Of a stretch of DNA of 17,614 nt, positions 15,573 through 17,614 are shown one piece after another (the stretch's first letter is position 1; each line of letters opens with the position of its first letter). Source of the stretch: Dialister sp. UBA734 (GTDB lineage Bacteria; Bacillota; Negativicutes; Veillonellales; Dialisteraceae). The stretch lies in contig DBLC01000011.1 in the NCBI GenBank assembly GCA_002297935.1, forward strand, positions 538 to 18,151, given 5' to 3'. The notes beneath the pieces are model-generated. The model saw only the letters and a list, made by a program, of their open reading frames with translations. It searched no databases and had not been told where the DNA came from. The position numbers and the translations under genes were made by a program.

Positions 15573-15794
15573 ATGAGGGTAATAAGGCAAGGTTGTTACG
15601 TTACGGTTTTGAATGCACAGGATTACGCAGAAAGCGAGGCGCTTGTCATGGCAGCGGATATGTTATTTGCCAATCTCAGTGAATACAACTATAACCCTAT
15701 GACCACAATGCTGCTACGTCAAGCAAGACAATCGCTGATTTCTCCTACACACAAGGTTCTAAAGGTACTAAAGGTTCTCAGGTTATCAGAATGA
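15573..15794 (+). CDS. Short ORF of unknown function, probable gene remnant
   Basis: A 73-codon frame whose middle (LNAQDYAESEALVMAADM and LFANLSEYNYNPMTTMLLRQ) has a normal protein composition and is plausibly helical, but I do not recognise the family. There is no ribosome site before the ATG, and the last 14 codons run into the left arm of the palindromic element at 15753, which supplies the repetitive VLKVLKVL tail. This suggests a fragment truncated by the repeat. The start (ATGAGGGTAATAAGG) resembles the LHQRK box of hsdS, ATGAAGGGTAATAAGG, which may be chance. Confidence 0.2.
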   Translation: MRVIRQGCYVTVLNAQDYAESEALVMAADMLFANLSEYNYNPMTTMLLRQARQSLISPTHKVLKVLKVLRLSE

Positions 15795-15861
15795 GATAAT
15801 GCCGCCAGAGTTTATCATCTCATTCGAGAAACCTCAGAACCTTTAGTACCTTTAGAACCTT
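15753..15861. repeat. Long hairpin element (copy 3 of the palindromic family)
   Basis: The 32-bp arms 15753-15784 and 15830-15861 are complementary except for one base; each contains AAGGTTCTAAAGGTACTAAA or its complement. The stem continues inward with AATGAGATAA (15790-15799) and TTATCATCTCATT (15811-15823), leaving the loop TGCCGCCAGAG. To the right, ATAATCACTAGCGAAATCAT (15862-15881) is the complement of a TGATTTCGCTAG motif related to the loops of the 5121 and 16790 elements. Confidence 0.85.
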
Positions 15862-15913
15862 ATAATCACTAGCGAAATCATTCCAACTAACTCAAATCCA
15901 TAAATTAACAGTA

Positions 15914-16507
15914 TTGGCCATTACAGTGAATCTACTGAATTTTTCCTTTCTTCCCCAGGAAGAACCGCATGCCATGTATGGCATTTACAACAAGGCCAAT
16001 GGCCATCAGCTCACCAAGGATTTAGAATTTCATTTCTTGGAAATACCCAAATACGCCGACCAAGCAAAACATAAATCCATTACAGAAATGACCAAAATGG
16101 AACGTTGGCTAGCGTACTTTGCTAACCAGCTGGATAAAAAAGGAAAGGAGGAACTCGCTATGAGCGAAGTAGCCATTCAAGAAGCCATGAAAGCCGCACG
16201 TATCTTCTTCAATAACACCGCCGAACGCCGCCAATATATCAACCGCGAAATGGCACGGATGGATAGAGAATCTATGATTCAAAATAGCCTAAAGGAAGGC
16301 GAAGAAAGGGGAATAGAAATAGGCATAGAGAAGGGCATGGAAATAGGAAAGAAAAAGGGTGAAAATCGTTTCGCTCAATTGATGGAAATTCTCCTAAACG
16401 AAGGACGAATCCAAGAAGCGCAACAAGCCACCACAGACCCTACCTTCCGTAAGGCCCTTTACGAGAAATACATTTACAATGATTTCCCCTCATCAAAATA
16501 TGTCTGA
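15914..16507 (+). pseudogene. 5'-truncated Rpn/PD-(D/E)XK nuclease family transposase remnant
   Basis: The sequence matches the C-terminal part of the Rpn family (recombination-promoting nuclease, PDDEXK_2 putative transposase). It starts at the strand TVNLLNFSFLPQEEPHAMYG, where the nuclease core normally ends, then has LEFHFLEIPKY, a helical domain (MTKMERWLAYFANQ) and the typical charged repeat tail (EGEERGIEIGIEKGMEIGKKKGE) with a terminal FRKALYEKY-like segment. About 100 N-terminal residues with the catalytic D and ExK are missing. No ATG precedes the homology: TTG at 15914 is the only possible start and has no ribosome site. The palindromic element ending at 15861 lies just upstream, where the 5' part would be. 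It cannot act as a nuclease. Confidence 0.8.
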
Positions 16508-16611
16508 CGACAATTTAAAATAGCTAAAAACCGCGGCGCTATATGAATTGTGCGCCGCTACCACCACTTCTCACTTCTAACTTCTCACTTCTAACTGCCT
16601 TTTTAGATGCA

Positions 16612-16657
16612 CAAAAAGCACACCCTCTTGTAAAAGAAGATGTGCTTTTTATTTTTT
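16612..16657 (+). terminator. Rho-independent terminator downstream of the Rpn remnant
   Basis: AAAAAGCACACCCTCTT pairs with AAGAAGATGTGCTTTTT (two mismatches in the upper stem) and is followed by ATTTTTT on the plus strand. Between the Rpn stop and this site lie short CTTCTCACTTCTAA repeats (16567-16593) and a GC-rich pair CGCGGCGC / GCGCCGC at 16532-16559. Confidence 0.65.
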
Positions 16658-16789
16658 ATGTAATTGCCTTTCGGCCAATTCTGCTTTCCATGGAAAGTAG
16701 AGGGATGAACAGACAAGAAAACATAAATCATTACCATGGTAATGGGATTTTAGAAAAGGTTATTATCCTGCTGAATCGCTAAGATACTA

Positions 16790-16909
16790 GAAGCATACCA
16801 CCGCTAGCACCAGGGTTATACAGGTTATATAGGGTTATGTGATTCCGCTAGCAATTTCGCATAACCCTGTATACCCTTTTTACCCTTGATAATGGTGGTA
16901 TCTTGCTTC
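16790..16909. repeat. Long palindromic intergenic element (copy 2)
   Basis: Outer arms GAAGCATACCACC (16790-16802) and GGTGGTATCTTGCTTC (16894-16909) pair with a 3-nt bulge. Inside, AGGGTTATACAGG and GGGTTATGTG pair with CATAACCCTGTATACCC. The loop reads GATTCCGCTAGCAATTTCGC. The upstream flank GGTTATTATCCTGCTGA is shared with copy 1. A frame on the minus strand (16825-17031) reads into this element and is not supported as a gene. Confidence 0.75.
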
Positions 16910-17048
16910 ATGGCATCCATCGAAACCAGTAGAATAATACCCCTTTTTAGGTATTTGTCACCATACTGCAATATAGCAAATTTCAAACAATCATGCCCTG
17001 TTCGATCGGAAGAGCGGTACTTACGTGTCATGCTTAAGATGAGGCCAA

Positions 17049-17074
17049 GGTGAATGCGGCACCACGCAGCTTCT
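17049..17074 (+). repeat. 26-bp direct repeat, second copy at 17588-17613
   Basis: TGCGGCACCACGCAGCTTCT preceded by GGTGAA here and GGTGAG at 17588; the two copies match at 25 of 26 bases and are 539 bp apart. The second is cut by the window end, so the repeat may be longer. Gene-free DNA lies between them. Confidence 0.7.
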
Positions 17075-17133
17075 AGGCTCCTAGCGATATTTGTATGCTT
17101 CCCGCTTACCTTATATCTCTTCTTTGGGTTTAG

Positions 17134-17179
17134 GGTTTAAGGTTTAAGGGTTTAACCCCCAAACCCTAAACCTTAAACC
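17134..17179. repeat. Telomere-like GGTTTA palindrome
   Basis: GGTTTAAGGTTTAAGGGTTT (17134-17153) pairs with AAACCCTAAACCTTAAACC (17161-17179) with one bulged A, around a loop of AACCCCC. It is made of TTTAGGG / TTTAAGG-type words, and the preceding TTTGGGTTTAGGG extends the pattern to the left. Neither arm is followed by a T run, so it is not a typical terminator. Confidence 0.75.
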
Positions 17180-17587
17180 AGTCGTAGAAGCTATAACAGG
17201 TAATTGAGTCAGCACGTTTTATCGCTATAGTCAGTGGCGTACGGTTCTCGTCAGCAAGGCAGTCACTAGCTAATGGATCAGACACCTACTTTTCCGCAAG
17301 GCATTTTTACGTTTTCAGTTTGCTTTATGCAGCTGGTTTGTTAGTAGCTTGGGATTAGTAGCTAGGCCCTAGGAATTAGAAAATATCCGATAATACCAGC
17401 GACTAGCTCTTAGCCTCTAGCTGCTGGCCAGCTAAAAGCCAGTTGCTAAAAGCTAGCAGCTTTGACAACAACGGAATGAGAAATTTCCTAATCCCCAATC
17501 CCTAGATACTAGTCACTATTTCATTCAAAGTATTTCCTTTCGAATGAGCGTCATCGTAGCCCAACGTGTCATATAACTGGAGGACCC
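17180..17587. other. Gene-free repeat-rich region
   Basis: No credible ORF, RNA gene or promoter. It contains the 23-bp repeat at 17351, a cluster of AGCT/CTAGC words with partial self-complementarity (AGCTGCTGGCCAGCT, GCCAGTTGCT, AAGCTAGCAGC; about 17418-17461) and CTAATCCCCAATCCCTAG (17489-17506) resembling the start of the window. Confidence 0.45.
17351..17373 (-). repeat. 23-bp dispersed repeat, inverted copy at 112-134
   Basis: GGGATTAGTAGCTAGGCCC plus TAGG is the exact reverse complement of 112-134 at the other end of the window. Both copies sit among short-word repeats of TAGCTA and AATCCCC type. Confidence 0.75.
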
Positions 17588-17614
17588 GGTGAGTGCGGCA
17601 CCACGCAGCTTCTG

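Noticed and set aside
16825..17031. Minus-strand ORF of 68 codons (starts MTRKYRSSDRTGHDCL)
   Set aside because: Composition is partly protein-like, but there is no ribosome site, its 3' end runs into the palindromic element and I recognise no family; possibly a degraded fragment.

Overview
The window looks like chromosomal DNA of a Gram-positive-related bacterium with a diderm envelope, most likely a Negativicutes member. This is an inference: the envelope genes (an AMIN-Amidase_3 periplasmic amidase and a GerMN lipoprotein) and the Firmicutes-like restriction proteins fit, but no rRNA or other marker gene is present. By eye, the envelope genes and the sensor kinase are GC-richer than the restriction locus, which is clearly AT-richer, most of all in hsdS. 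That suggests the restriction locus was acquired.

Layout. 1-208: low-complexity repeats and a terminator. 209-2080 (-): orphan membrane hybrid histidine kinase. 2090-3857: about 1.7 kb without a convincing gene, containing a tandem array with an exact 113-bp period (2198-2958), a large imperfect inverted repeat (3140-3422) and short interspersed repeats. 3858-5950 (+): N-acetylmuramoyl-L-alanine amidase and GerMN lipoprotein, separated by a palindromic repeat. 6121-15386 (-): a type I restriction-modification locus in transcription order hsdM, full hsdS, a half hsdS, a second 5'-less hsdS fragment, hsdR, tyrosine recombinase. 15387-17614: repeat-rich DNA with a 5'-truncated Rpn-type nuclease pseudogene, three palindromic elements or hairpins and dispersed repeats.

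How the genes work together. HsdM, HsdS and HsdR would form a type I complex in which HsdS, through its two target recognition domains (TRDs), sets the methylated and cut sequence. The locus holds four TRDs: two in the full hsdS and one in each downstream fragment. Every TRD is bracketed by near-identical DNA coding for WEQRK (start) and LHQRK (end), and a tyrosine recombinase follows hsdR closely on the same strand. This is the architecture of specificity-switching (phase-variable) type I systems. Here all TRDs lie in the same orientation, so switching would require excision, cassette transfer or gene conversion rather than simple inversion. The last fragment ends in an ATGA overlap with hsdR, indicating it holds the original 3' end of the ancestral hsdS.

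The second notable feature is a family of non-coding repeats sharing the signature GATTYCGYTAG followed by ATAAGGTT or its complement. It appears in palindromes at 5121, 15753 and 16790, and related words occur in the 113-bp array.
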